Assembly: GCA_016617855.1 (NCBI GenBank)
Contig: JAECUM010000846.1
Location: 1 to 64,000 of the forward strand
Direction: 5' to 3'
Source: Megalonaias nervosa
Lineage: Eukaryota > Mollusca > Bivalvia > Unionida > Unionidae
Length of the DNA: 64,000 nucleotides
In this document: positions 25,367 to 37,500 of the stretch, one piece after another
Numbering within the stretch: the stretch's first letter is position 1
Layout: the number at the start of each line of letters is the position of its first letter
Made by a program: the position numbers and the translations under genes
Notes under the pieces: generated by a model
Seen by the model: the letters and a program-made list of their open reading frames with translations, nothing else
What the model was told of the DNA's origin: nothing
The model's database searches: none

Positions 25367-25853
25367 GCCTGCAGAAGTTGGTATTCCATTACTACCAAAA
25401 GCCTACAGAAGTTGGTGTTCCATTACTGACAAAAGCCTGCAGAAATTGGTATTCCATTATTGCCAGAGCCTGCAGACACTGGTATTCCATTACTGCCAGA
25501 AGCCTGCAGAAGTTGGTATTCCATTATTGCCAAAGCCTAACAGAAGTTGGTATTTCATTATTGCCAAAAGCCTGCAGAATTTGGTATTCCATTATTGCCA
25601 AAAGCCTGCATAAGTTGGTATTCCATTATTGCCAAAGCCTGCAGAACATGGTATTCCATTATTGCCAAAACCTGCACAAGCTGGTATTCCATTATTGCCA
25701 AAGACTACAGAAGTTGGTATTCCATTATTGCCAAAAGCCTGCAGAATTTGGTATTCCATTATTGCCAAAAGCCTACGAAGTTGGTATGACTTTATTGCCA
25801 AAGCCTACAGAAGTTGGTATGACATTATTGCCAAAGCCTTCCTCAAGTAGATT
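25367..25853. repeat. Minisatellite, unit 33-35 bp, about 14 copies
   Basis: The unit contains CCTGCAGAAGTTGGTATTCC and then ATTATTGCCAAAAG. Because units vary between 33 and 35 bp, the reading frame changes between copies, so overlapping long open frames (for example a PAEVGIPLLPK repeat) are by-products. It lies in the Ror intron between 25055 and 27692. Confidence 0.95.
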
Positions 25854-25931
25854 GTAAAAGATAGGTATCACCATTGTCAGTTATTAATGACTGTGTTCAA
25901 GTTTTTCAGTGATCTATAAATCAAAGCACAG

Positions 25932-25973
<42 letters not shown>

Positions 25974-27692
25974 TTACATTTTGCAGGAAACCAGTCAAAT
26001 TTGTAAGTAAAATCTGACCCTGATCTTTGCTTAGAGGCACTTTTGGTTTTGAGATCACACAGTCACAAAATAGACTTCAATCTTTCAGTCTGCAGCAAAA
26101 TACAACAGTGTGCTGACCTTTGGACACAAACCAATAATTCTGTATTCTATTTAGTAAAAATTAGTATCATCAAATGTTAATGTTTACAATCATAAATTAG
26201 TAGTTTTGCTGCATTCCACTGCTTGCAATTTTTTGTTCTTTGGGATTTTTGTTAGTTTCATTTTTGTACTATCAATAGTTCTGTTATTAGTTGACTTGGC
26301 TGCAAGACTTGGTTTATGGTACCACCCTACACATGTCAGTCATTTAGAATATCTTTATCAACAATTGTATTCGACTATTTAATAAAACCACTTCACAAAT
26401 TAAAATAATTTTTCCAAGAATTCCCTTGCTTGGAAGACCTTTTCATTTTTTGCAAATTATGCCATCTACCATCAAATATGTGACTATCACAAAAACTACT
26501 AGAATCCTCAAATAATTTCTCAAGAATAGAACAGAATTTGACAGGGGACATCCTGGTATGAGACTTTTCACTTTTATAATAACCTACAAGTCACACGGGT
26601 CATGTAGGCATTCAACACCGACTATTTCAGCAATTGGTGTCATTTTTTTTAAAATTTGATTCTTCATTCCTTTAAGTGGCAAGTATTCACTTCATTTGGA
26701 TTCATAGACATCCATATTACTTTGGAAGGTCATTGTTTAGATGCCCTGAGAGGTGCACACGGCAAAACCAATGTTAAGTACGTAGACATTTTTGGATGAA
26801 ATGAACATAAAGGTGTGATCCAGTACAATCTGGATTGAACATCATGCACTGTGATGCCAAAATGAAAGCTACACATATTGATAAATTCGTACTACCCTCG
26901 ATTGTGATGATTCCACTTGATGCACTCTTTTTTTTTACCCAAGTTTAGTACGTGGCCACCATTTTAAAAGTCCATAGCAATAGATAATTTTCATCTGGAA
27001 GTTTCTTGGTGACGTTAAGGTGCAGACCTTTCAATAATCAGGATTGAATTGACTTTGGTTACAGAAAATTAGTGTCAAGATTTAAAAGAACAATTTATAT
27101 TTAATTTAAAATGAGTAAATGTGCATACATGACTCATTGGACTTGTACTATGTCAGCCTTTCAAAATATGGCAACTTTTGCTACAAATTTAAGAATATTA
27201 ATCATTTTCATAAAATACAATTATTGGACTATTTTAAATAAAACTTAGACCCTAACTCCTTTCAAATCAAGATCTCTCCAGTGTTTCCTAAACTAATGTT
27301 GACCCACCATCATTATTAAATATGACCATGGTAATTAAAACTAGACAAAAGTTTGAACCACTTCTTCTCAGTCCCCATCCACTTGAAACAACCCCACTCC
27401 ACCTCACCCCATAAAGGAAAATTGTTTGACTACTTTTAAACCAAATTTTGATGGTTTTTTTCCTCATTGAGATTATTGGTTAACTGTTGTTACATTTTGT
27501 TTTCAGTTAAATTTGCTATGAAAAGTGTATATAATTTGTGCACATATTTGCTGTGAAGAGTTATTTAATTTTACACCAATTTCTTGTGTAGAGTGTATTT
27601 AAATAGTACACAGATCAATACTTTTTTGGTGAATGTTGTCATAATGATTCAAGTTAATGTTTCCTCATGCATCATATATGTTGTATTTCTAG
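25854..27692. other. Ror intron remainder
   Basis: It holds a (CA)n run at 25935-25972; otherwise AT-rich sequence without recognisable exons or elements. Confidence 0.6.
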
Positions 27693-27821
27693 AGGAAACC
27701 TGTGCCCGTGATTCTCGTACAGATTACAGGGGGTCAGTAAGCACTACAAGGTCAGACCGAACCTGTAAGAACTGGAAAAACAACCGACATTTCAGGACCT
27801 GGGAGTATCAAGATTTACTGG
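27693..27821 (+). pseudogene. Ror exon: Kringle domain, first half
   Basis: The acceptor is GTATTTCTAG and the donor GTAACA. The exon encodes EETCARDSRTDYRGSVSTTR, SDRTCKNW, FRTWEYQDLLG, typical of Ror Kringles (DYRG, RTC.W, E.QDL). From memory of the family, the residue after the first cysteine is usually Tyr and some positions here are usually Gly, so this half also looks eroded. No stop is present. Confidence 0.85.
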
Positions 27822-28172
27822 GTAACACATCAGTCCAACAGACTGGTAGTCTGATGAAGTTTGACCCTTTGGATGGCAGTTTATATTTGATATATAGATG
27901 TGTTATTGTGCAAATATCCTCTCAAAAATGCATAGACAGGAAGAAACTAGTCTGAGCTAGCTAAGTGGAGGTGGGGTTTGTAACATACCATAGCTGATAA
28001 ATAGCTTGGTGGCTTTTGTTTCTTATGAAGCTGGACATTAAACAACCATCCAGATATCAAACTTTTTTGAGGGCAACACTCTGAACTTGTAAATTATCTC
28101 CATTTTAAGTTCATTTTAATTTAGCAGATAGATTGTTAACACAATCAGTCTTTGTTAGTGATAAAATCTGTT

Positions 28173-28346
28173 GTTGTTGTTGTAGGGTTTAATGCCATTT
28201 TTCAGCACAAGATAGGCTGTACATGGTGGCCAGTATAACTGGTGGAGGAAGAACCCTGGAAAACCAAGAACCACCGACCCACGAGAAGCTACTGGTAGGC
28301 TTTCTCACGTACCCACGTTTGCCGAACCTGAGACTCGAACCCACTC
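28173..28346 (-). mobile_element. SINE family A, 5'-truncated copy in Ror intron
   Basis: The element is flanked by a 16-bp duplication AGTGATAAAATCTGTT at 28157-28172 and 28347-28362. It has a TTGTTG tail at the left and lacks most of the tRNA-like head at the right, as expected of a target-primed insertion that stopped early. Its orientation is opposite to the Ror gene. Confidence 0.9.
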
Positions 28347-28628
28347 AGTGATAAAATCTGTTAGATATCACTAACTAGAGATGGAAATAATTGATTCTTA
28401 GGGGTCACATCTGTTAGCACTAACTAGAAATTGAAATGAGATTCTAACATGTCAGATTTGTTAGATATTGCTTACTAGAGATAGAAATAAGTGATAGGGG
28501 GCAGATCTGTCAGGTGCCATTAATCTGAGATGGAAATAAGTGTCAGAGATCAGATCTGTTAGATACAATTAACTTGAGATGGAAATAGGTGAGTCATAGA
28601 GATAAAACTTGTACATTCTCATTCTCAG

Positions 28629-28733
28629 GTAACCACAACTTCTGCCGCAAGCCCAACAACAGCTTGGAAGGGCCATGATGCTTCACAGACAAAGTCTATC
28701 AAGAGAGAGAACTGTGCAGTATTCCATTGTGTG
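28629..28733 (+). pseudogene. Ror exon: Kringle domain, second half, with nonsense codon
   Basis: The acceptor is ATTCTCAG and the donor GTACCT. The exon encodes NHNFCRKPNNSLEGP, then TGA at 28676-28678, then CFTDKVYQERELCSIPLC. The stop stands where Kringle domains have the invariant Trp of the PWC motif. A single TGG to TGA change explains it. Downstream Kringle cysteines are kept. Confidence 0.9.
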
Positions 28734-28857
28734 GTACCTATCAAAACATGGCAAGAAGAGCTTCATATTTTCAGTACCCAGTTCTGATAATTCCTGTACA
28801 AGGGAACCTTGAGTATCTGTACCTCATTAATATGGACTTAGTTTGTCTGAATGAGAA

Positions 28858-29129
28858 TGTTGTTGTTGTTTGGGGTTTAATGCCAATTTTCAGGGCAAGT
28901 TATGCTATTTATTGTAGCCAGTATAATGGCATTATATTATATTACAGTCAAACCCAGTTACCTGGAAAAAAAAACCAGGAAGAACTACCAACCCAAAGGA
29001 AACTACTGGCAAGCTTTCTCAAATTCCCACATAGGCAGAGCCCAAGATTTGAGCCTGCACAGACAGAGGTGAGATGGCACTGATTGGTAAAGGTGAGTGC
29101 TTTATACCACTCAGCCACCCTTGGTCTTT
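28858..29129 (-). mobile_element. SINE family A copy in Ror intron
   Basis: The (TTG)n tail is at the left; the body (AATGCCAATTTTCAG, CCAGTATAATGG, CTACTGGCAAGCTTTCTC) and a decayed tRNA-like head follow rightward (GAGATGGCACTGATTGG, ACCACTCAGCCACCC). An insertion in the middle repeats bases also seen at 29625-29660. Confidence 0.75.
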
Positions 29130-29639
29130 GTCCTGCCGAATGAGAATCATGTGCCTTGAACATGTAGATTTAGTATAACCCAAAATGCATGCTCAAGACA
29201 GTTTTATGTTGTTTGAGACATGTCATTTTTTGGCATGAAATAACTCAATTTGACATTAAAAATACTCAGTTTTGTAGATATTTTATATGTAAGTATGTAC
29301 TTAATAATTATGTAAGAATAATAATGAATGAACTGTTTGCGTTGTGCAAACATTTGACATCACATAGGAAAGGCATCGAACCAACACATCCCTCAAGTTA
29401 GCAAATGTTTGCACACAGCAAATCATTTGTTAAATATATATTTGTTCATCAGAGTTTCTGTTTATATGAATGTTTTCTTGCTCCTCAGGGTGGTTGTATA
29501 TATGAGGCTCAGTTTATACAAAGGTTGTCTTGCTCCTCGTGGTCGTTGCATATACATGGTCTGCTGTATCAATTGCAGATGTTTCTAAATTTCTTCTTCA
29601 GATGCATTACCCAATTATAATACCTTTGGCATTATATTA

Positions 29640-31710
29640 TAGTACAATCAAACCCAGTTATCTCTATTATGTCAGGGTGTCAACACTTGTTGACATAATC
29701 GGGTCCTGAGATATCAGGTTTCATAAAAACCAGTAACGTAAATTTTAAAGATGTCCTTGACCTTTATTCCTGTATCTTACTCTTACGTTTACTGGAATGT
29801 TGCGGACAGGTCATAGTTTTAAGATTAATAATTGCTTTATTTACACAGTTTTACTCCAACAACAAACGTGGTGGTTTCATAACTTTTTAGATCGAATTCA
29901 GTTTCCAGCTGTAGATAGCAGACAATACAAAAAGAACAGTGTTAATGAATTTACTCATGAGTGTGTACATGAATGTGCACTCTCAGAAATAAAAGGTACT
30001 CTGTTTTCTCTTTTAATTCCAGTCAGTGTATACCCTGCAGTGAACTTATCATGGTTCCACAGTAAATATAATAACCTTACCTCCTGAAGAAAAAAACATA
30101 TGAGCTTATCATGGTTCCACAGTAAATATAATAACCTTACCTCCTGAAGAAAAAACCATATGAACTTATCATGGTTCCACAGGAAATATAATAACCTTAC
30201 CTCCTGAAGAAAAAACATATGAACTTATCATGGTTCCACAGGAAATATAATAACCTTACCTCCTGAAGAAAAAAACATATGAACTTATCATGGTTCCACA
30301 GGAAATATAATAACCTTACCTCCTGAAGAAAAAAACATATGAACTTATCATGGTTCCACAGGAAATATAATAACCTTACCTCCTGAAGAAAAAAACATAT
30401 GAACTTATCATGGTTCCACAGGAAATATAATAACCTTACCTCCTGAAGAAAAAAACATATGAACTTATCATGGTTCCACAGGAAATATAATAACCTTACC
30501 TCCTGAAGAAAAAAACATATGAACTTATCTAAACCTGACCACCTCTATGTAAGTGAAATGAATTTGCTTGTGTCTTGCAGACAGGAAAAAAAATATGATA
30601 TACATGTACCTACAGTTGCCATGAATCTAAATACAGATATTATTTAATGGAAGTTGATACACTGTAATGGGCCGCTCTGTCAAATTTGATGGTTTGAAGA
30701 CAGAATTTTTTTATAAATGTTAATAAATATCTGACATCACCTAATACATTGTAATGGCTAAAAGGAATTATCATTTTTTTTTTCATTCAAATGGCTATTG
30801 AGATGCACACATGTGTACTATATAATTTATATTTATTATTACGATCTTTTAATTTAAAAGAATCCAATTCATTTATTTTTGGACACTGAATAAATTCATG
30901 ATGATGTAAAAAAATTTTGTCGATTGTCAACCAACATGCGTAAACAAACAATTTACCACAAGATGCTTTGTCCAGCAGCATGTAGCTGTCTAGTTGTTAC
31001 AGTATTTACATGTTACGTGTACTTAATTGGCCTAGATTTTGGGCTGCCTCAGTGCCTGAGACAACAAACAAACTTCTTTAATGAGGCTACCAAGGGAATG
31101 AGGCTACCCATAGGAAAATGAAAACCTCTCACCAAATTTTTATTAATTAAGAGTAAGTAAAACTTGTACTATATTAAAACACACATGCATTCGAGAATAG
31201 AGTAATGCATATAATTATAATGAACCTGCAGAAAACAAAACTTGCAACAAAAAAAAAAATTTGTTCCAATTGTTCATAACTATCGAAAATGCAATATTCA
31301 ATCAGATTTCATTGCCTCAATCAGCAATGTCTTGAATCAATGACTGATATCGTGGACTCCATTGAAATTGCTTCAGAAGAATTTTATAATTATGTATATG
31401 TGGATGATAAAGCTACATTGAAATGGCTGAATATATTGTAAAAATGAAATTGTTGGTGGTAAGTGTCTCAGGTGCTATGTATGAAAACGTAAGTGCTTTG
31501 AAATCTTTTGTCGAAATAAGCAGGTCCGCATGTTAGTTCAGATCGAATCTTATGCCCGACATAACGTAGTTATCGACTTAACACAGGTGAAGATAAGCAG
31601 GAAAAAATTAGCATAAAAAAGAAGCTTTTTTTCAGGGCTGAACTGAAACACTCGACATAAATGGGTTCTCGAGATAACCGAGGTCAAGATAAGAGTGTTT
31701 GACTGTATAT
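29640..31710 (+). mobile_element. Tigger/pogo-like DNA transposon relic
   Basis: The left end reads CAATCAAACCCAGTTATCTC; the right end, reverse-complemented, reads CAGTCAAACACTCTTATCTT followed by CGGTTATCTCGAG. Ends beginning CAGTCAAAC are typical of Tc1/pogo-class elements. Near 31360-31430 a fragment reads DIVDSIEIASEEFYNYVYVD DKAT, which resembles the acidic tail of pogo/Tigger transposases. No catalytic core was recognised. A 60-bp minisatellite lies inside. It sits in the Ror intron. Confidence 0.55.
30040..30530. repeat. Minisatellite, unit 59-60 bp, eight copies
   Basis: Eight near-identical units contain ACTTATCATGGTTCCACAG, AAATATAATAACCTTACCTC and CTGAAGAAAAAA. They differ mainly in the length of the A-run. 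The high identity points to recent expansion. Confidence 0.95.
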
Positions 31711-32911
31711 TATATTAAATTAAATTATATATTACATTACATTCATTACTCAATCATAATACCTTAGGATTATGACCACTACCTTGCAAAGCAAGCCCTT
31801 CCATGCTGAATTTTGCGGATGAAAAGCTAAAAGTTTTCTGCTGACATAAATGAGAGTTAGACAAGAGTGTTCCACTTGGATAGAGAGATTGGTGCCAAAT
31901 GCATCCATACTTTAGTTCCTTCTTCTGCTTATGCCAAATGGCTCAATTTCAACTGGTGTGACTTGCAGAAGTAGCACAACAGGCTACCTCTTCAGGCCTC
32001 TCAACTTTCACTTGATTTGCTACCCTAGCCAAGATATATTTCAAGATTTGAATCTGCCTCAGTAAACCTCAGAGGACAAGAGAGAGGGTCTCCTCTGAAG
32101 TAAATGAATCATATATTTAAATTTAATATTATGATGGGGCAATGTATTTTTACAGTCAAGTTTAATTTACTCCACCTATCTATATTAGACTGTTGCCATT
32201 ATTTTGACAAGATGAAAGGAAGCAATATTATGAAAATGAAAATCACATTATTAATTAATAATTAGTTCTTAATATGTTGAGTTTGATATAATGACATATC
32301 CATTTAATCACATTTCTTTCAAAATAAATTTGTATATAAATAGGAAAACCGTGTCTCAAATATTGGATAAAAGATCTGAGACATGTTCTCATTTATAATT
32401 TCTCTGCATTATGTCTGTTCAGACTGTACACCAGGGAATGTTATTGAACTGTGTATTGCCAAACTGCGTTTGTTTTTGTTTTTTCTTAAGAAGGAACAGA
32501 TCTTTTGAAGCAGGGTTACTCTCTTTGCCCTTTATTACTTTACCAATTAACAATATTAGTAATGGCAGGATAAATAATTTTTGATTATTTTGAATCAAAA
32601 GTTATCTTATTCTGTAGCTTCTGGCATCCTTTGGGGTGTCATCATCAGGTTTTGAGGCATGCTAAAAGCATGTGACACAGAATCTTAGTTGATTACAAGA
32701 ATGTCTTGGTGGATACCTCCATGTAATTTACAGATGCTTAAATGACACAGTATTTATGAACCCTTTCGTCTTAAATGTTCGTTAAACCTGTACATCAGTG
32801 ACACCTGTCTATCTAGAAAACAGTTTATATGATCCCCTGAAGTCCTTTACAGACAGGTTCTTTACAGGCTTGTATACCTTGTGTAATAAATTGCCTTTGA
32901 TTTTTCCTCAG

Positions 32912-34570
32912 AGACTACAAGTGAGAGCTCCCCCAAGCTGATGTACATCATCCCAGCAGTTGTCGTTCCTTTAGCCCTCATACTCCTCATAGCTGTTGTC
33001 TGCTTCTGTCAGCGCCATCATAAGAAAAATGGGAAGGCCACTGCTGGCAAGGCACCTTCTGTTGGCCGAGAGCAACAGAACATGTAATTGTGTGCATTGA
33101 CGGCCAAGTCGCCAAACAGAATACAAGATTTGCCTATCTCTTCAATTAGATTCCTTAAGAAACTTGGGGAGGGTGCATTTGGGTAAGTTTATAAAGGTGA
33201 AGTAATTGGTTTATTCAGGGATAATGTAGTCTCAAAGGTTGCAATTAAAAACACTTAAGGAAAACGCAGCACCTAAGGTACAGAATGACTTCTGATGTGA
33301 AGTGGATCTGATGTCGGAAATGAGACATCCAAATATTGTGTGTTTACTGGGTGTTTGTATGAAACAAGAACCAATGTGCATGTTGTTTGAGTATATGTCA
33401 TGTGGTGATCTGCACGAGTACCTGATAGCCCACTCTCCTCATTCTGACATTTCAGTTAGCGATGATGATGGAATACAAAAGGCTGTTCTGGATTATGGGG
33501 ACATGTTACATATTGCAATGCAGGTTGCAGCTGGCATGGAATATCTTGCTAGTCATCATTTTGTACATAGAGACCTTGCTGCCAGAAATATTCTGGTTGG
33601 TGAAAATCTTACAAGAAAAATCTCCGATTTTGGCTTATCCCGTGACATTTGCTCATCAGATTACTATCGGGTACAGGGTAAATCTTCACTTCCAGTGCGG
33701 TGGATGCCTCCAGAATCAATCATGTATAGAAAATTCTCCACTGAAAGTGATGTCTGGTCCTTTGGAGTTGTTCTGTGGGAAATATTCAGTTATTGTCTTC
33801 AGTCATATTATGAGTACTCCAACCAAGAAGTCATAGAAATGATCCATTCACGTCAGATTTTGCCAGCTCCTGAAGATTGTCCAGCAAGAATGTATGGTTT
33901 GATGGTGGAGTGCTCGAATGAAATGCACACTCAGAGACCTGCATTCTGTGAAATTCATGCCCACCTTCGTGCTTGGAAGACTGAAATGCTGATGCAGAAC
34001 CCTCATTGGAGTTTGTCACAGAGTCACTCAGCCCACTCTAGCTCTCACATGAATTCTCAACGCGGCCCAAGTCACCAGGGTAGCACAGGCCCCAGCAATA
34101 CTATAGCAGTGACTGGACTGACTGGAAGCAGTAACAATTCTGACCCATCTCAGTGTGGACAAATGCCCTCAATGGCCACCCCACATCACACACTTGGACA
34201 CGTAATACAACAACCAATGATGCCAATGCAAGTAAATTATATGCCAAACCAGACACTTGTCCTCCAACCAGTCAATTTTGGGGGCCCAACCATAATGCCA
34301 AATTAGAAAATGGTGTACAATAATATGAATATGCCAGCGCCTAATGGACCATTAAAGATTTCGCCACTAGAATCTGCATCAAGTGGAAAGTCCAGTTCAC
34401 GATCATCTGTATCAAATGTAAAACCTGCTGCTCACATTAATACAAATAACAGTTCAATACCCAGTAACATACATTTGCCTCCACCATCGTATGTGATGAC
34501 GTCAGACTGCAATCGCCTTAATCATTTTCAGACTGCCTACATTCCAGACCAAAGGACTGCAGACATATGA
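32912..34570 (+). pseudogene. Ror exon: membrane span, kinase and C-terminal tail, broken
   Basis: The acceptor is TTTTTCCTCAG. It encodes a short ectodomain end, a membrane helix (MYIIPAVVVPLALILLIAVV), a basic stop-transfer (CQRHHKKNGK), then TAA at 33085. Kinase homology goes on: ISSIRFLKKLGEGAFG, TAA at 33184 in the glycine loop, VYKGE, VAIK (33238-33249), an extra A in the A-run, TLKEN, DF, TGA at 33293. From 33296 to 34303 the frame stays open: HRDLAARN at 33566-33589, DFG at 33626-33634, WMPPES and DVWSFGVVLWEIFS. TAG at 34304 precedes 87 further in-frame codons (MVYNNMNMPAPNGPLK and a Ser-rich tail) ending at TGA 34568-34570. From an internal ATG at 33311 a 331-residue product is possible, lacking the glycine loop and the catalytic Lys. 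Confidence 0.9.
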
Positions 34571-37500
34571 AAAATAGTTAAGCATTAAAAATGTCATGGT
34601 AGCTTTTTAAGTGAATTAGGCCTCTAGGCTTACAGATTAATGGACACAGTGGACACAAATGGGTAAATACTGGCAGAAAGAACTCTGGCTGCTATGTCTA
34701 AGTACCAGCATTTAGTATTGTTGGCTATTTCAGAACCTGGTACCTGCATGTGACAGGCAAAATATAACAAGTGAAATTTGTTCTGCTAGTGAGCAGCCTT
34801 GTATTTGCTATCAAAGAAATTTATTAGCAACAATCATCATTTTTCAGTTTGAAAAAAATATTGGAACAAAGTTCTGAATCATATGTCTTGGTAAAAATTA
34901 TCATTTTGACCAAAGCGACAAAAAAAATCATATCCAATATTGCTGTACCTCAGAAAAGTGCTTTTCTGTGACCCTAATTAATGGAGGCGAAACATGTGAC
35001 AACATAATATTTACTGCTCTTGTGTATTGTGTATTCCTTTTGTGGATCAAAAACCTTGGTCTGGATATCTTCTGAGATAATCAAACATCATGCTGTATAG
35101 TATATTTAATTATACCTTAGCAAAGCATAATGGACACAGCATATATGTGATATATTCTCATGCTGATATTGACAAAAGACAATTCATGTACCATGCAGTT
35201 TTCTCTGTGTTGGAGAATCTTAGTTGTGTATTGAAAGGAATTGTGTATTGAAAGGATAGGATATTATTTTCTTAGAATTGAAGCATCTGACTGTCATTCT
35301 GAATATTCAAATGAAGGAGGTTATGTTGTTTGTGGACTTTATTATTATCAGCACATGTCAGTAACTCGAGGGTTGTGTCTATGTGACGTACAGAGTGTGA
35401 TGCTGTGCTGGCGAACCATTAACGGTCTATGTAGATTCAGTAACTTATTAATTTAGGATTGAGCCAACTTTGAGAGGCAATTTAGATTTGCATTTTCATG
35501 AGCAAGGGTCAGTCTTCATAAGTGTATCATTGTGTACGTGCAGGCATCTTGATCGGTATAACAAGTGGTTATCTCCCCTGCATTTTTGATGCTATACATG
35601 TGCTTATGTAGCAAGTAAATTTTATTTTGTATTCAGTTCACTCAGATATATGCTTCATTAAGATTAGTGTATGTATCATTGCCACTGTATATGTATATAT
35701 GCTACATGAGTTTAAGCAAGTTCCAATGATGGCTTGCTTGCAGATTATGTGGACTTTTTAATTTAACTTCATTTACTTGCTCTTCATAAAAAGTCTAGAG
35801 TAGTGGCACTGTCCCTCCTTCTCTCCATCCATCCATTGATTCATGTTCTATCAGTGACCTTTAACCTGTAAGGAAGTCTTTACATATTCTCTTAAGGGGT
35901 ATATTGTGTTGTCATTGCTGATCCATCGCATCATGCCATGTCCATCAATCTGTCCATTATACATTTTATTTTGACTTGGTAACCATCAAAGGGCTTCCTA
36001 GACTGAAACTAGATGTGGTATGAGCATTTATGTTAAAAAGACCTTGGTAAAAGTTCAATTTTCAATATTATTTATCAAAATGTCCACATATAGACTAGGT
36101 ATATGTCAACATTTATTGTTGTGTAATATTGAAACAGCTTGCTCATCTTCATTAAGCGTCATGTTTTGTACCACATTCACACATTCAGTTGAAGATTTCT
36201 AAGGTCAGTGGCAACAGCAAGATGAAATATATTTTTAAAACCATTATGTTCATTTTTTCTGTATAACATAAAATTTCATTGATTTCTTGGTACCATTTTA
36301 AGGTATGTTTTGTAAACTTTCCCGTTAGAACTGTTTTGATCAAACATCGTTCTGTCCAAAAAAGAGTAGGAACTAGTGAAACCCATTATAACAACATTCT
36401 GGGTCCACAGCGCCCTCTTAGTATGTAATGCATTGTGTGCAATAGCATAAAGAACCGGTTAACTTAAGAAAGTGATGCAACTGCATCCTCTAGGTTCTAC
36501 TAATGGGGGGGGCATCAGGAGCCTAGCTCTTGCTTCAGCAGCACAGTTACACTCTTAAATTAGAAACTATTTCTATAATCATAATAGATGGTATCCCCAA
36601 TCTCTATTGATCATTTCTGTCAGTCATACAGTATTACAGCCACTGAAAAAATCAAATGCTCTTGGTGAAATAATTATTTCAGTTAATTTTATACAAAATC
36701 TGTAAGTGGATTCAAAACTATGTACACGTATCCACTGACTTAAGTAATTTCAACTTAGAATTCACATTAATGCGATTTCATATAATTTATTTAAATTTTA
36801 TTTTATTTAGTGATGACTTAAAAATATTGAAATTATTTGTCTAAAATCCAAAAATTAAAATGGTATTAAAGTTAATTGAATTGCATATTTTTCAATGAAA
36901 GTTAAAGGCAGTGAAACCAGATTATTCGAGTTATGCAACCACACATGGGAACACCTCTATGATGTAAATCGAGGGGGGGGCCTAACTGAACATAAAAATA
37001 GTCCTAAAACACAATGGAAGTTTCCAGAAGAATATTTCTTCCTTTCCTAAACTGAATGGTCCTTGCATAAAAATCTATGAATTTTCCAGTGAAGAAAATC
37101 TTGGCAGTAAGTTCAGGTCTCAGAGTTCTTGGCAAGGAAGCTAAAAGGTGTGGGGTGGGGTGGGGGGGGTGCAGAGAGAATTAAGTATATGTGAAACTTT
37201 GTTCCTGTTTTATTTTTCTTCAAATTAACTTGTATCAGCTTTTTTCTTCATGTATACCTATGATCAGCATTAGCTGGTAGGTTTTTGATAAAATGATAGA
37301 ACTTCTGTTGTATAAATTTTCTTTTACCAATGAAATTTTTGCTTGCATCAAAACAGATGCAATTCTAAGTTCAGTTAATTACTATTTCATTATTATTTTT
37401 CTTTTCAATGATCATGATAATTATGACATTTCCTTAAGACGAAAACCGCATGGGGTAGTACATAATCCAAAATACATTTTCAGTGTTAATAGACATAATG

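Larger units (their letters stand above)
19960..34570 (+). pseudogene. Ror-type receptor tyrosine kinase, intron-containing pseudogene
   Basis: Six exons spell a Ror family receptor (Wnt-binding Frizzled domain, Kringle, membrane span, tyrosine kinase, Ser/Thr/Gln/Met-rich tail): 19960-20105, 21923-22132, 24935-25054, 27693-27821, 28629-28733 and 32912-34570. Every intron has GT-AG ends and the reading phase matches across each junction. Disabling changes are TGA 28676-28678 in the Kringle, TAA 33085-33087 before the kinase, TAA 33184-33186 in the glycine loop, an extra A in the A5 run at 33247-33251, TGA 33293-33295 in the N-lobe, and TAG 34304-34306 in the tail. Homology continues in frame beyond each lesion. 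Several residues that I recall as conserved are changed in the C-lobe. The signal peptide and any Ig-domain exon were not found upstream. The retained introns exclude a retrocopy. It is either a duplicated pseudogene or a lost single gene. Assembly error is possible, but six lesions in one gene beside an intact 639-residue neighbour make that unlikely. Confidence 0.85.

Noticed and set aside
25335..25857. Repeat protein encoded by the 25.4-25.9 kb array
   Set aside because: Unit length varies around 34 bp, frames shift between copies, and the array lies in an intron.
30040..30530. CRISPR-like array because of eight regular units
   Set aside because: Units are contiguous without unique spacers, and the setting is an animal intron; it is a minisatellite.
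33183..33188. GTAAGT inside the kinase glycine loop, as a possible 5' splice site that would remove the TAA
   Set aside because: Clear Ror kinase sequence (VYKGE, VAIK) continues directly after it, so splicing there would delete the domain; the frameshift and TGA further on would also remain unless a suitable acceptor existed.
28676..33295. Stop codons read through or recoded by A-to-I editing or an altered genetic code
   Set aside because: Editing could turn TGA into a Trp codon at 28676, but it cannot repair the extra A or restore the expected codons at 33085 and 33184. The 639-residue F-box protein and the 271-residue protein use standard stops.
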